Positions 9,301-17,257 of a stretch of DNA of 64,000 nucleotides are shown here, in pieces. The DNA is from a bacterium (lineage in GTDB: Bacteria; Actinomycetota; Acidimicrobiia; Acidimicrobiales; Bin134). The stretch covers positions 1 to 64,000 of the forward strand of contig JAPPMA010000032.1 in NCBI GenBank assembly GCA_028819295.1, read 5' to 3'. The notes beneath the pieces were generated by a model that was not told the DNA's origin, made no database searches, and saw only the letters and a list, made by a program, of their open reading frames with translations. The translations under genes were made by a program, and so were the position numbers. Positions within the stretch are counted from its first letter, which is position 1; every line of letters starts with the position of its first letter.

Positions 9301-12300
9301 CCCCGCCGGCCACCCATCGGGTCAGCTCGCTGCGGTTTATCCGCCCCGAGTCGTCGGCCACTCGGGCGTCGATCCGATAGCGGCCCCCGATTGCGGCCGC
9401 GAAGTCGCACGACACCGGCGCCTCGGCCGAGGTGGCCTCGCAGGTCTGCTCGTCCACCGCTGCTTCAACCCACTCGCCGTCGGTGAACTGGTAGACGATG
9501 CGTCCGACGGCTATCTCGAAGGGGCGGTTGGGCACCGCGTTGCCGTCGATGTCGGCCACCACCGCCTCCACCTCGAGCCCGTCTCCGGCCCTGACGAAGG
9601 CGCGGGCAGTGCGAAGGCCCACATACAGGCGGGCCGAGTGAACCAACAGGTCGGTTGAAGAAGCCCATTGCTGGCGATTCACGTCGAGCACCTCGGCTTG
9701 CGCCCTCACAGTTGAGGGGAGGTGGTCGGCGTCGCCCTCGAAATCGATGCGAAGAACGTGGCTGCCGCGGGCATCGGTGACCCCCGCCAAGGTCTCGGGC
9801 TCGAACTCAGCCCAGGGGTCGCCCGGCCAGTGGTCGCCGAAGTGCCACCAAGGCCGCCACACGCCGAACGTGAAGTCGCTCCAGTTGGGCGGCGAGTAGG
9901 TGGTCTGGCCGGTGGTTACGGTCCAGACCACCTCGGCATTCGGCAGGGGGCCCCCGGAGAAGTAGCCGGCATCCACGGCCACCTCTGCGGGCTCGTCCAC
10001 AAAGTACGGCCCGGAGGCCACAGTGCGAGTGGCCACCTCGAACTCAGGGCGGCGGAACCCCTGTATCTGGAAGTGGTGGGTGTGCCAGCCGCCGTTGTCG
10101 CCGGCGCGCTGGCTGAACTCTATCCAGGCGTGCCCCAGGTTCGACTGCTCGCTCAATCCCACCGCGAAGTCAAAACCGCCCAGCTTGTCCAAGCGGGTGG
10201 TGCCGTGGTCGAGACGGTTGCCGAAGGGGTCGTACACCTGATAGGCGATCAGTTCGCCATCGGGAAGAAACTCCAGGCCGCCGTCGCCGCTCAAGCCCAG
10301 ATTTCTGACCCAGCCCTTCAGCCTGAGCGTCTCGCCGGGCCGGTAAATGCCCCGATCGTCGGTGGTGTACCAGATACTCCTGTCGCGCTGCGGCTCTGGG
10401 CGCAAGTAGACGGGCAGCAGGGCTGTGTCGTCGCCCCGCGTTGCCGACACCAGATCGATGTGGGCCGACCCGGCGGTGGTGCGGACGAGCCCGCTCTGGT
10501 TGGTGCGGAAGGCCCCATCAAGCCCGCTGAGCCTTATCTCGGTTTCGGGCAGGGGATCGCCGGAGCGCAGGTCGGTGGCCCATGCCACGATGTCTTGGTG
10601 GTGGTTGACGATGTCGACGCCGATGTCGGTGTCTTGCACCCACATCACCACCGGCCGGCTCAGCCACAAGAGGTCTGATGTGTCTTCTTGCTCGCCGGCG
10701 CCCTCGACCACCGCGACAACATGGCCGTGCTGGCCGCGCAGCACTCTAGACAAGTCGATGGGAACCTCGACCAGATCACCATGGTCGATGCCGGTGTCAA
10801 CGGTCGTCTCGAAAGCCAGAGGCCACGGCGGTGCCAGAAGACTCGGCTCGAGGGGATCAGACCCGTACCAATGCCGATCCATGTCGCTCAAGTAGGCCAG
10901 GAACTGCCCATAGTCATCCGGCTCGACGCGATAGAGCCAAACCCGAAGCTGCTCCCACCGGCGCACGAGGACAGGCACCGTCTGGCGCGTGCCCAGCGGA
11001 TCGATGGTGGCGAAATCCCCCCCCTGTGATCGCAAGGACGGGCGGGCTTCTTCGATGGTGAACTCCACAGTTTGGGGCGACCCGAGGGTCTGGCCGAACT
11101 CGTCGCCCAGGGTGGCGGGGATCACCACCTCATAGACGGTGCCGCCCACGGTTGCGCCCCTGATCTCGAGCCAGCGCCCGCTCACCGAGATCGCCGCGTC
11201 GCGGAGCTGGGGGGTGATGGAGAACTCCGCGGCGTCAAGCGTGTCTGGATCGAGCACATTGGTGAATCGCACATCGAGCCCGTACCCCGGATGGCAGTCA
11301 TAGGTGGTTGGCTGGCAGCCTGCCTCTGAGATTCGCAGCGGCCCGTAGGTGCGGGCCGTCACAACCGGCGATTCCGAGCTGGTGTTCGGGCCTTCTGCCG
11401 AGGGCAGGCCGGGGCCGACCTGGATTCTGATCTCGGTGTCTGCCTCCAGCGGCGCCACTGGTCGGAACGCGAGCCAGGTTCCTTCCACCGCATGCTCGAT
11501 TCGGCGCTTGATGTGCTCGTCGGCTTCAATCTCATCGCCGGTCGCGAGGCGTATTGCCCGCCCCTGTCCTGAGGCGGAGAGCGTGATGGCCGCGAGCGCG
11601 GCGGCGGGTTCGATCCTCTGGTCGAAGGTCGCCAAGAACACCGGCTGAAGGTCGAGCGAGTCATGCCAGGGGGTGAGGTCCACCATGGTGGGCGGGGGCG
11701 TCTCGAACGTGAATCGCACCGCTTCGGCCAGTTCTGCTCCGGCTTGCGACCTCGTGCCCGCGGGAATTGCCACCTCATAGGCGGTGGCCATCGGCAGGCG
11801 GTCGAGAATCTCCGGGTCGTGCTCGAAGCGGAGCGTGCGAGTGCCTATCCACTGCCAGCGGCCCGGCAATGCCGGCGTGATGGCAACGGGCACATCGAGA
11901 GCATCGGTTTGGCCAACGGTGGCGAGCGGCACCATCGGCTGGTTGAACGTGACGCTGACAAAGGGGGCAATGCCCACCTCTCCCGAGGGCTGCACCCTCA
12001 AAACCTCCAACGGCCCCCGATCAACCGACGGCGCGAGCGAGTCCGGCCCGGCCGGGAAGCGATGCTCAATGGTCTCGCCGGTGCGGGGCGGGGCCAGCGA
12101 CTCGGGCGGCCGGCTGAACCCAACCCCGTCGCCCGCGCCATCGCCCCCATGCCAAGGCGGCAGCCGGTCGGTGACCGCTTTGATCTCTGCCTCATCGAGC
12201 GGCGCCCCTTCCACCTGGGCCACCTCTGGAAGGTCTCCGCCGGGTGTGGAGCCGCCCTGGCTCAGGCGAACCCTGAGCAGAGGCGCCTGATGAGGCTCCC

Positions 12301-12475
12301 CCCGGCTGGCCACCCGGATTGCGCCGGTTCCCCCGACGGCGCTGTCCTCGGCGGCACTGCCCCCGGTCCCGCTGTCGTCCACTCCCGCAGGCTCGTCCTC
12401 GCACGCGCCCACGGCGGCCAGCAGCACAAAAGCCAGTCCGGCGATGGCCAGACGCCTCAGAAAACTCACCATCAT
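6392..12475 (-). CDS. Bacterial alpha-2-macroglobulin family lipoprotein
   Basis: The 2027-residue protein starts MMVSFLRRLAIAGLAF and has a lipobox ending VGAC, so it should be anchored to the membrane. It carries Ig-like/MG domains (FNQPMVPL; FATFDQ-like segments), a bait/MG region with YTTDDRGIYRPGETL and RLKGWVRNLG, the A2M motif VVEFDLPDNLTRYRVMA, and a thioester-type helical domain with LQLHDGGFGWW. Family proteins trap attacking proteases at the envelope. At the thioester position the expected GCxEQ is replaced by YRYESSDAYASR, so no Cys-Gln thioester can form. The usual PBP1C partner is not adjacent. Confidence 0.88.
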   Translation of the reverse strand: MMVSFLRRLAIAGLAFVLLAAVGACEDEPAGVDDSGTGGSAAEDSAVGGTGAIRVASRGEPHQAPLLRVRLSQGGSTPGGDLPEVAQVEGAPLDEAEIKAVTDRLPPWHGGDGAGDGVGFSRPPESLAPPRTGETIEHRFPAGPDSLAPSVDRGPLEVLRVQPSGEVGIAPFVSVTFNQPMVPLATVGQTDALDVPVAITPALPGRWQWIGTRTLRFEHDPEILDRLPMATAYEVAIPAGTRSQAGAELAEAVRFTFETPPPTMVDLTPWHDSLDLQPVFLATFDQRIEPAAALAAITLSASGQGRAIRLATGDEIEADEHIKRRIEHAVEGTWLAFRPVAPLEADTEIRIQVGPGLPSAEGPNTSSESPVVTARTYGPLRISEAGCQPTTYDCHPGYGLDVRFTNVLDPDTLDAAEFSITPQLRDAAISVSGRWLEIRGATVGGTVYEVVIPATLGDEFGQTLGSPQTVEFTIEEARPSLRSQGGDFATIDPLGTRQTVPVLVRRWEQLRVWLYRVEPDDYGQFLAYLSDMDRHWYGSDPLEPSLLAPPWPLAFETTVDTGIDHGDLVEVPIDLSRVLRGQHGHVVAVVEGAGEQEDTSDLLWLSRPVVMWVQDTDIGVDIVNHHQDIVAWATDLRSGDPLPETEIRLSGLDGAFRTNQSGLVRTTAGSAHIDLVSATRGDDTALLPVYLRPEPQRDRSIWYTTDDRGIYRPGETLRLKGWVRNLGLSGDGGLEFLPDGELIAYQVYDPFGNRLDHGTTRLDKLGGFDFAVGLSEQSNLGHAWIEFSQRAGDNGGWHTHHFQIQGFRRPEFEVATRTVASGPYFVDEPAEVAVDAGYFSGGPLPNAEVVWTVTTGQTTYSPPNWSDFTFGVWRPWWHFGDHWPGDPWAEFEPETLAGVTDARGSHVLRIDFEGDADHLPSTVRAQAEVLDVNRQQWASSTDLLVHSARLYVGLRTARAFVRAGDGLEVEAVVADIDGNAVPNRPFEIAVGRIVYQFTDGEWVEAAVDEQTCEATSAEAPVSCDFAAAIGGRYRIDARVADDSGRINRSELTRWVAGGADSAPSRGVGLEAVELIPDSEAYEAGDTAEILVVSPFESATGLVTVAHSRIIETRTFDVAGHSAVISIPITDDHVPELAVQVDLASITERSAADGAVVPGASPRPAHATGRVALRVPPHKRVLDVVATPASAVAEPGSATSIEVAVSDAGGAPVEGADVLLMVVDEAVLALSGYELLDPIDIFYRPWDAYLYTLRSRSEILLEDASHQTQDGEGQARITATSAQASEFEDSAMAFDQAADDMAEADFGGDGGADPAGSPIDVRQNLDALALFDPNAVTNARGRVVVEFDLPDNLTRYRVMAVAVAGAERFGTAESSITATLPLQVRPSAPRFLNFGDQFELPIVVQNQTDAAMAVDVVVQTSNLQLEGSPGRRIEVPANDRVEVRFPARTISPGTARLRAAAVSVSGGHADAQVVALPVYTPATSEAFATYGVVDEGAVAQPIVAPVEVFPQFGGLEVNTSSTALQALTDAVLYLAEYRYESSDAYASRILALSALRDVLGAFDAEGLGSPGELDEVVRRDIAQLEALQLHDGGFGWWSRRTGSMPYPSIQAMHALLTAKGNGFTVSDGVLENGLRYLGDIENRIPGDYSQQTRDMLTAYALHVRGLAGDRDSQAARSLWNRRGTDLGLDAMAWIWPLVDDEEIEAEFERVFNNRVTETAGAATFATDYGEDAYLILHSDRRTDGIVLDALIAMAPESDLIPKVVAGLLGNQIKGRWSNVQENSFILLALNRYFDAFEASDPDFVARVWLGDLYAAQHEFAGRSTDRQSTLVPMAELLAIGDSNLVVQKDGEGRLYYRLGLRYAPDDLKLEALDRGFVVQRSYEAIDDPGDVRLDDHGVWHVRAGAEVRVNLTMVNDSRRTNMALVDPLPAGFEPLNPALAVTGEANTSRRVVGDSWWRWTWYEHQNLRDHRAEAISSYLWGGVHEYSYVVRATTLGTFSVPPAKAEEIYAPEVFGRSAADTVVVHNHR

Positions 12476-12649
12476 CTCCCATGCTTCCAGTTCGAGTAGC
12501 CGGTTGCTTACCGAGAATAGGACGACAGAGCACGCGGGAAAGTTCCACAAGCCCCCCGCCCAGTCGGAAAGCCGGCGATGGTGAAGGTGCGAAACCGCGT
12601 CCGATGATGGCATCCTTATGGGGTTCCCCTGAGCCCACTGCGGAGTGAG

Positions 12650-13129
12650 ATGACGTTCAAAAAAGGTGACAAAGTTGTCTACCCCCACCATGGGGCGGCA
12701 ACCGTCGTGAAGAAGGAGATGAAGGAGGCCTTCGGCGAGAAGACCGAATACTTGGTGCTTCGCATGGCCCACGGCGAGATGGTGCTCTCGGTGCCCGTGG
12801 CCAAGGCCGAAGAGGTGGGCATGCGGTGGCCGATCTCCACCGAAGATGTGGAAGACCTGTTCGAGGTGCTCCGCAAGCGCGACGTGCGAGAGCCGGCCAA
12901 CTGGAGCCGGCGGTTCAAGAACCACCAGGAGAAGCTCAAGTCGGGCGATGTCTACCAGGTGGCCGAGGTGGTGCGTAACCTGGCCCTGCGAGACCAGAAC
13001 AAGGGGCTGTCCGCCGGGGAGAAGAGCCTGTTCAACAAGGCTCGCAATGTGCTGGTGTCGGAGCTCAGCTTCTCGCTGAACGAGTCGGAGGAAAAGGTGC
13101 TCGACCGGCTCGAAGACGCTTTATCCTGA
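12650..13129 (+). CDS. CarD family transcriptional regulator
   Basis: The 159-residue protein has an N-terminal RNA polymerase beta-interacting domain (FKKGDKVVYPHHGAATV) and a helical C-terminal DNA-binding domain with EPANWSRRFKNH, containing the conserved tryptophan that stabilises open promoter complexes. The segment RDQNKGLSAGEK is also diagnostic. CarD is a general activator of rRNA and other promoters in actinobacteria. It is transcribed away from the alpha-2-macroglobulin gene, and the 174 bp between them should hold both promoters. A tRNA-Pro gene follows 38 bp downstream. Confidence 0.95.
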   Translation: MTFKKGDKVVYPHHGAATVVKKEMKEAFGEKTEYLVLRMAHGEMVLSVPVAKAEEVGMRWPISTEDVEDLFEVLRKRDVREPANWSRRFKNHQEKLKSGDVYQVAEVVRNLALRDQNKGLSAGEKSLFNKARNVLVSELSFSLNESEEKVLDRLEDALS

Positions 13130-13167
13130 CCCCGCTCGGCGATTCGCCCGCTACGCTGGGCCCACCG

Positions 13168-13242
13168 CGGGCTGTGGCGCAGTTTGGTCAGCGCACCTGC
13201 TTTGGGAGCAGGGGGTCGCCGGTTCAAATCCGGCCAGCCCGA
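13168..13242 (+). tRNA. tRNA-Pro (anticodon TGG)
   Basis: The acceptor stem CGGGCTG pairs with CAGCCCG, with A as the discriminator base. The D arm is GCGC...GCGC. The anticodon stem CCTGC/GCAGG encloses the loop TTTGGGA with anticodon TGG. The T arm has the GGTTCAAATCC signature. CCA is not fully encoded (only CC follows the discriminator). Confidence 0.95.
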
Positions 13243-13471
13243 CCCTATGGCGACGCCGTTCTGTCTGGCCGCGGTCCGCCGATACGCATAAGCGCCCCGC
13301 GCGCGCCGAAAGGGCCCCTCGCGCTCGCCGGTCCGGCGGCCGCTGCGCTGTGGTCGCAGGCACGGCTTCTTCGACTGTCCCGCGGGTCGTCCGGCCCCGC
13401 CACGAGCCCATTTGGCCAACCCGCGCTGTAGATGCATCCGCAAGACCGCAGATATAGTGGGAGTTAGTGCC

Positions 13472-13504
13472 TAGTTGACAGTCATCTGTTGACTGGGTAA
13501 CGTC
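13472..13504 (+). promoter_or_regulatory. Promoter with GntR-type operator upstream of the transporter gene
   Basis: TTGACA at 13475-13480 is separated by 17 bp from TAACGT at 13498-13503, a sigma-70-type promoter. The spacer and -35 region (GTTGACAGTCATCTGTTGAC) match the control region at 22927-22960 nearly base for base and share the GTTGACnGTCA half-site found ahead of the GntR gene. Bases 13243-13471, between the tRNA and this promoter, hold no gene I can support. Confidence 0.65.
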
Positions 13505-13553
13505 ATCTGTGTTGAGCGTGGGCTCGGCAAAGTAATCGAACTTGGGAGGGACC

Positions 13554-14717
13554 ATGAGACGGGTCTGGGTAAAGAAAGTCAAGGGGTCGCGCTGGCTGTT
13601 GGTGTTGGCGCTCTTGGCTATAACGGCGGTCTTTGCCGCAGGTTGCGGCGGAGATGATGACGACGACAGCGCTTCTCAGGGTGCGGTCCAGGAGCCCGCA
13701 GCTGAGGAGCCGGCGCCCGAAGAGCCAGCAGCGGAGGAGCCGGCGCCCGAAGAGCCAGCAGCGGAGGAGCCGGCGCCCGAAGAGCCAGCAGCGGAGGAGC
13801 CGGTTGAGCTCGCCGATGTCACCTATCAGCTGGGCTGGCTCGCTGACAATGGCGTACTCGGTGAGGTTGTTGCCAAGAGGATGGGTTGGTATGAAGAGGA
13901 AGGGATCGTTCTGAAGATCGATCCTGGTGGTCCGAGCATCGACGGAGTTGCCCAAGTAGCTTCTGGCCGAGCTCTCATAGGTCAATTGTCGTCCAGCCCG
14001 TCTGCGATGCTGGCGGTCTCGCAGGGCATCCCACTTCAGGTATTCGCGGTTGGAACTCCTGAGCATCCGTATGCGTTCTTCTCGAAGGGCGATACGCCAC
14101 TGGATTCTCCCCAGGACATGCGCGGTTTGGTTGTCGGAACGCAGGCAACGGGCGTGATCCTCGTTGAGGCCCTGCTTGCAGCCAACGGAATGACGCGCGA
14201 CGACCTGGGCAGCTTGGAGACGGTTGGGGGTGACATCACGCCGTTGCTGACTGATCAGGTCGATGTGTTCACGGGTTGGGTCACGAATGTGGGCCAGCTG
14301 AGCCAGGTGCCAGATCGAAACACTCTCCGGCTGTGGGATGCCGGGGTGCCTCTCTATGCCCACATCTACTACGCGGCTACTGACACGATTGGGAACAACC
14401 CGGAGGTCTTGGCCGGCTGGCTTCGGGCGACGGCGCGGGGATGGAAATTCGCTACGGAGAATCCTGAAGAAGCCGTGCAGATGTTGATTGACGAGTACCC
14501 CGATCTGGAGTTCGAGTCGCAGCTTGCCGGGGCTCAGATCCTGCTGGGCATAAAGGAAAACGCCGGCGTCGATGCGCTGGGCGGTTTCGGATGGTTTGAT
14601 CTCGATGTCTGGCAGGAACAGATTGATCGGTGGGACAACCTCGGCCAGTTCGATGCCGATGCCCCAGCGCTCGACAGCGTCGTGACTACTGCGATTCTCG
14701 AGGCCGCGGACAGGTAA
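13554..14717 (+). CDS. ABC transporter substrate-binding lipoprotein, NMT1/THI5-SsuA type
   Basis: ATG at 13554 sits behind GGGAGGG. The protein of 387 residues has a lipobox ending AAGC, an Asp- and Glu-rich linker containing three exact ten-residue repeats, and a periplasmic binding fold starting VTYQLGWLADNGVLGEVVAKRMGWYEEEGI. That opening is typical of NMT1/THI5-like proteins, which bind pyrimidines (HMP, FAMP), taurine or sulfonates. The cognate permease and ATPase are encoded about 7 kb away on the opposite strand (21275-22869). Proximity to a cytosine-type deaminase makes a pyrimidine-like ligand attractive, but this is inference. Confidence 0.88.
   Translation: MRRVWVKKVKGSRWLLVLALLAITAVFAAGCGGDDDDDSASQGAVQEPAAEEPAPEEPAAEEPAPEEPAAEEPAPEEPAAEEPVELADVTYQLGWLADNGVLGEVVAKRMGWYEEEGIVLKIDPGGPSIDGVAQVASGRALIGQLSSSPSAMLAVSQGIPLQVFAVGTPEHPYAFFSKGDTPLDSPQDMRGLVVGTQATGVILVEALLAANGMTRDDLGSLETVGGDITPLLTDQVDVFTGWVTNVGQLSQVPDRNTLRLWDAGVPLYAHIYYAATDTIGNNPEVLAGWLRATARGWKFATENPEEAVQMLIDEYPDLEFESQLAGAQILLGIKENAGVDALGGFGWFDLDVWQEQIDRWDNLGQFDADAPALDSVVTTAILEAADR
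13711..13800 (+). repeat. Three perfect 30-bp tandem repeats in the lipoprotein linker
   Basis: The unit CGGCGCCCGAAGAGCCAGCA plus ten further bases occurs exactly three times and encodes PAPEEPAAEE-type repeats between the lipid anchor and the binding domain. Perfect identity points to recent slippage, so copy number may vary between strains. Confidence 0.95.
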
Positions 14718-14749
14718 GCCTTCTTCCTTTCGAGATTCCCCTCCGCGCG

Positions 14750-14787
14750 CTGGGTGGGTGGAAGCTGTAGTGCTTCCGCCCACCCAG
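14750..14787 (+). terminator. Strong hairpin after the substrate-binding gene
   Basis: CTGGGTGGGTGGAAGC (14750-14765) pairs with GCTTCCGCCCACCCAG (14772-14787) over 16 bp with one G-T pair, around a 6-base loop. There is no T tract. It separates the transporter gene from the GntR regulator gene and probably ends or attenuates transcription, or protects the upstream message. Confidence 0.6.
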
Positions 14788-14851
14788 TCCGCCGCACCGG
14801 GGCAGACCGTGCACCTCGTCGGTGCCGTGTGGCACGATCTAAGAGAGATCG

Positions 14852-14864
14852 GTAGACAGTCAAC
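14852..14864 (+). promoter_or_regulatory. Putative GntR autoregulatory operator
   Basis: GTAGACAGTCAAC is a near-palindrome that differs at two bases from GTTGACTGTCAAC in the divergent control region at 22929-22941. It lies 30 bp before the GntR start codon, which suggests autoregulation. Confidence 0.5.
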
Positions 14865-14893
14865 CGGCAACCCAAAGGAGCAACCGGCAGCGC

Positions 14894-15649
14894 ATGCAAG
14901 ACACAGGTGTTAGGAAGTTGGCGTCGAGGACATCGCAACTCGCAGACCGTGTTCTCGATGCGATCCGCTCCGGGCAGTACAGGCCTGGCGATCAACTGCC
15001 GACAGAACATGCTTTGGCAGAGCGCTATGGCGTAAGCCGGGCAAGTGCTCGTGCCGCTCTCGGAATGCTCGCGGATCGGGGATTCGTTTACCGGCTCCAC
15101 GGGCACGGCACATTTGTGAGCCGTAGGTCAGCCAAGGTCCACACGCTGAACGAGGCTGTGAGCTTCGGCACGATGCTCACAGCTCAGGGACTCGAGTACG
15201 AGGTCCGTGTCCATGATGCGCAGATTGACTCCGCCGGGTTGGAGGTTGCGGGCGCCCTCGACTTGGAGTCAGCAGATGAGCTGCTGCTGAAGTTCAGGAA
15301 ATCGTTCTTGGTCGGATCCGATGCCTACATGCACAACGTGAATTCTGTTCCGCTGAGCGTCATTGGTGCCGACGCTGCCAAGCGGGCATGCGTGGATCAT
15401 GCGATGCTCGACCCGCTCGATCTGTTGATCGACTCGCATTCGGCGGCATCGACGGCGTACGTGCTTTCTACCTTGGAGCCTGTCGCTGCTCCCCTAATCG
15501 GGTATGAGGATCTGGATGTCGAGCAGGGCACTCCGTTCATCATGGTTACCGAGGTTGGTTGGACGGAGAAGGATCGCCCCATTTGGCATTCGGTTGAATT
15601 CCATTCGGCGAGCCCTCTGATCATGCAGGTCATGCGGGTCAAGTACTAG
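14894..15649 (+). CDS. GntR family regulator with UTRA domain
   Basis: The 251-residue protein has an N-terminal winged helix-turn-helix (QLPTEHALAERYGVSRASAR, then GFVYRLHGHGTFV at residues 57-76) and a C-terminal UTRA ligand-binding domain, as in the HutC subfamily. Such repressors dissociate when they bind a pathway metabolite. The gene follows the transporter gene and precedes the deaminase gene. Candidate operators occur ahead of this gene, the transporter gene and the divergent catabolic operon, so it is the probable regulator of the whole 13.5-23.9 kb island. Confidence 0.88.
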   Translation: MQDTGVRKLASRTSQLADRVLDAIRSGQYRPGDQLPTEHALAERYGVSRASARAALGMLADRGFVYRLHGHGTFVSRRSAKVHTLNEAVSFGTMLTAQGLEYEVRVHDAQIDSAGLEVAGALDLESADELLLKFRKSFLVGSDAYMHNVNSVPLSVIGADAAKRACVDHAMLDPLDLLIDSHSAASTAYVLSTLEPVAAPLIGYEDLDVEQGTPFIMVTEVGWTEKDRPIWHSVEFHSASPLIMQVMRVKY

Positions 15650-15722
15650 GCGCCAAGCCGCACTGGCGGCGCCGGGTTCAATGCCTCGGCCCGTCGGATG
15701 ATTGAAGGGTTGGAGTAAAGAA

Positions 15723-16166
15723 GTGTCCGACGAATTCTTGAAGGCCGCAATTGCTGAAGCGGTAATGGGGCGTGCTGAAGGCGGAGTGCCAATTGGTGCA
15801 GTCCTCGTCCACAGGAATGAGATCATCGGTCGGGGCAGGAATCGCCGGGTTCAGCTGGGAAGCGCCATCCGACATGGCGAGACAGACGCTCTTGAACAGG
15901 CTGGTCGCCAACCAGCTTCGGTGTATCAGGAGTGCGTGATGTACACCACACTGTCTCCCTGCGCTATGTGTACGGGCGCAATCCTGCTCTACGGGATCCC
16001 CAAGGTGGTGGTGGGAGAGAACACCACATTCCTGGGGGAGGAGGAGCTACTGAAATCGCGGGGGGTCGAATTAGTGGTCCTCGATGATGAAGAATGCAAA
16101 GGACTCATGAGGGAGTTCATTGCGAGCCATCCCCGGCTGTGGAATGAGGACATCGGCGAGGCGTAG
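15723..16166 (+). CDS. Cytosine deaminase-like enzyme of the fungal Fcy1 type
   Basis: From GTG 15723 (GGAG 8 bp upstream) the protein has 147 residues. The zinc site is HGE (H51, E53) plus PCAMC (C80, C83). Beyond the generic CDA fold it shares with yeast Fcy1 the segments GGVPIGAVLV, GSAIRHGETDALE, YTTLSPCAMCTGAILLYG, VVGEN and the tail LWNEDIGE. Length and C-terminus match Fcy1 (158 residues) rather than bacterial CodA, which is an unrelated amidohydrolase. Deamination of cytosine or a related aminopyrimidine is the likely reaction; the natural substrate in this island may differ. It ends 2 bp before the convergent ferredoxin gene. Confidence 0.85.
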   Translation: MSDEFLKAAIAEAVMGRAEGGVPIGAVLVHRNEIIGRGRNRRVQLGSAIRHGETDALEQAGRQPASVYQECVMYTTLSPCAMCTGAILLYGIPKVVVGENTTFLGEEELLKSRGVELVVLDDEECKGLMREFIASHPRLWNEDIGEA

Positions 16167-16168
16167 CT

Positions 16169-16480
16169 TCAGGGCAATTGTGGGGTGGCCGCAATCACCG
16201 GGTGGTCGTCGATTTCCCGGGCGGACCCACGGCCAGATTCGTCGAGTTGGTCGGTGGCCTCCTCGTTGATCGCGATGAACTCTTGTTCATCTGATGGCAC
16301 CCACCGCGATTTGTAGATGGCGTCGACCGGGCAAAGGCTCTCGCAGGCCCCGCAGTCCACGCAGGTGACCGGATCGATGTAGAACATTCGTTTCGAAGGG
16401 TGGATGCAGTCGACAGGACACGCTGTCATGCATGCGCCATCGACACAATCAATGCAGGGCGAGGTGATGACGTAAGGCAC
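16169..16480 (-). CDS. Ferredoxin, 7Fe/8Fe bacterial type
   Basis: The 103-residue protein starts MPYVITSPCIDCVDGACMTA and carries two cluster motifs: C9/C12/C17 with CPVDC, and CVDCGACESLCP. The pattern resembles FdxA-type [3Fe-4S][4Fe-4S] ferredoxins; an extra cysteine at position 12 could allow two [4Fe-4S] clusters. It is the last gene of the minus-strand catabolic operon and is a plausible electron acceptor or donor for the FAD oxidoreductase encoded upstream. The C-terminal 35 residues are an acidic extension. Confidence 0.9.
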   Translation of the reverse strand: MPYVITSPCIDCVDGACMTACPVDCIHPSKRMFYIDPVTCVDCGACESLCPVDAIYKSRWVPSDEQEFIAINEEATDQLDESGRGSAREIDDHPVIAATPQLP

Positions 16481-16483
16481 TGC

Positions 16484-17257
16484 TCACGACCCTGACCACG
16501 TCGGAGGCCGCTTTTCCCGAAATGCCGCTGGGCCCTCAATGGCATCGGCAGACGTCATCGACGCCCGAACTTCTGGAATGTCCACAAGGTTCGCCTCCCG
16601 TGCGCTCAGGTGCTGGGTCTGATTGACGAGAGCCTTGATGGCTACGAGCGAAGAGGGTGCGCACGACAACAGGACTTCGACCCACTTGCCGGTAGCCGCG
16701 TCGAGTTGGTCTGACGGCACCACCTCGTTGATGAAGCCCATCCGTAAGGCCTGATTCGCGTCAAACATGCCACCTGTCAACAACAGCTCCATAGCGCGTT
16801 TTCGCGGGGCGTGCCGGATGGCGTTCACAATTCCCCCATCTACTGGCAGGCGCCCAATTCTTGGCTCTACCAGGCCTATCTGCGCATGCTCGGCCGCTAC
16901 GGCGATGTCGCAGCCAAGGACCATCTCGAACCCGCCACCCACCGCGACTCCGTTTATCCGGGCGATGACCGGCTTGGTCATCGACGTCCGCAGCGCGATC
17001 CCGCCGAACCCATCGGGGTCTCTCGAGGCCCAGTAGTCGTGGCCATCGGGGTAGTTCTCATGGATGTCCGCACCCGCGCAAAATGACTGTTCCCCAGTGC
17101 CGGTGAGAACGACGATCCAAATTTCTGGATCGGCTTCAACGGTCTGCCAAGCATCGACGAGTTGGGCGTGGTGTACACTGTCGATTGCATTGCGACGGTC
17201 TGGCCGGTTGATGGTCACCGTCGCGACATGCCCCGACGTATGGAAATCGATTGTCAC
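16484..17257 (-). CDS. Enoyl-CoA hydratase/isomerase family protein
   Basis: This 257-residue crotonase-fold protein has INRPDRRNAID near the start, the oxyanion-hole segments SFCAGADI and NGVAVGGGFEMVLGCDIAVA, and a downstream VEPRIGRLPVDGG. In place of one of the two catalytic glutamates of enoyl-CoA hydratases, the VEPRIG segment retains a Glu, but the first catalytic position (GGGFEM) is also Glu-like, so hydratase or related lyase chemistry is possible. Its ATG overlaps the stop of the CoA-transferase gene (ATGA), so the two act together on a CoA thioester. Confidence 0.85.
   Translation of the reverse strand: MTIDFHTSGHVATVTINRPDRRNAIDSVHHAQLVDAWQTVEADPEIWIVVLTGTGEQSFCAGADIHENYPDGHDYWASRDPDGFGGIALRTSMTKPVIARINGVAVGGGFEMVLGCDIAVAAEHAQIGLVEPRIGRLPVDGGIVNAIRHAPRKRAMELLLTGGMFDANQALRMGFINEVVPSDQLDAATGKWVEVLLSCAPSSLVAIKALVNQTQHLSAREANLVDIPEVRASMTSADAIEGPAAFREKRPPTWSGS

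Noticed and set aside
13243-13553. Possible TPP riboswitch upstream of the THI5-type binding protein
   Set aside because: The conserved CTGAGA-type thi-box elements are not present; the region instead shows a promoter with a GntR-type site.
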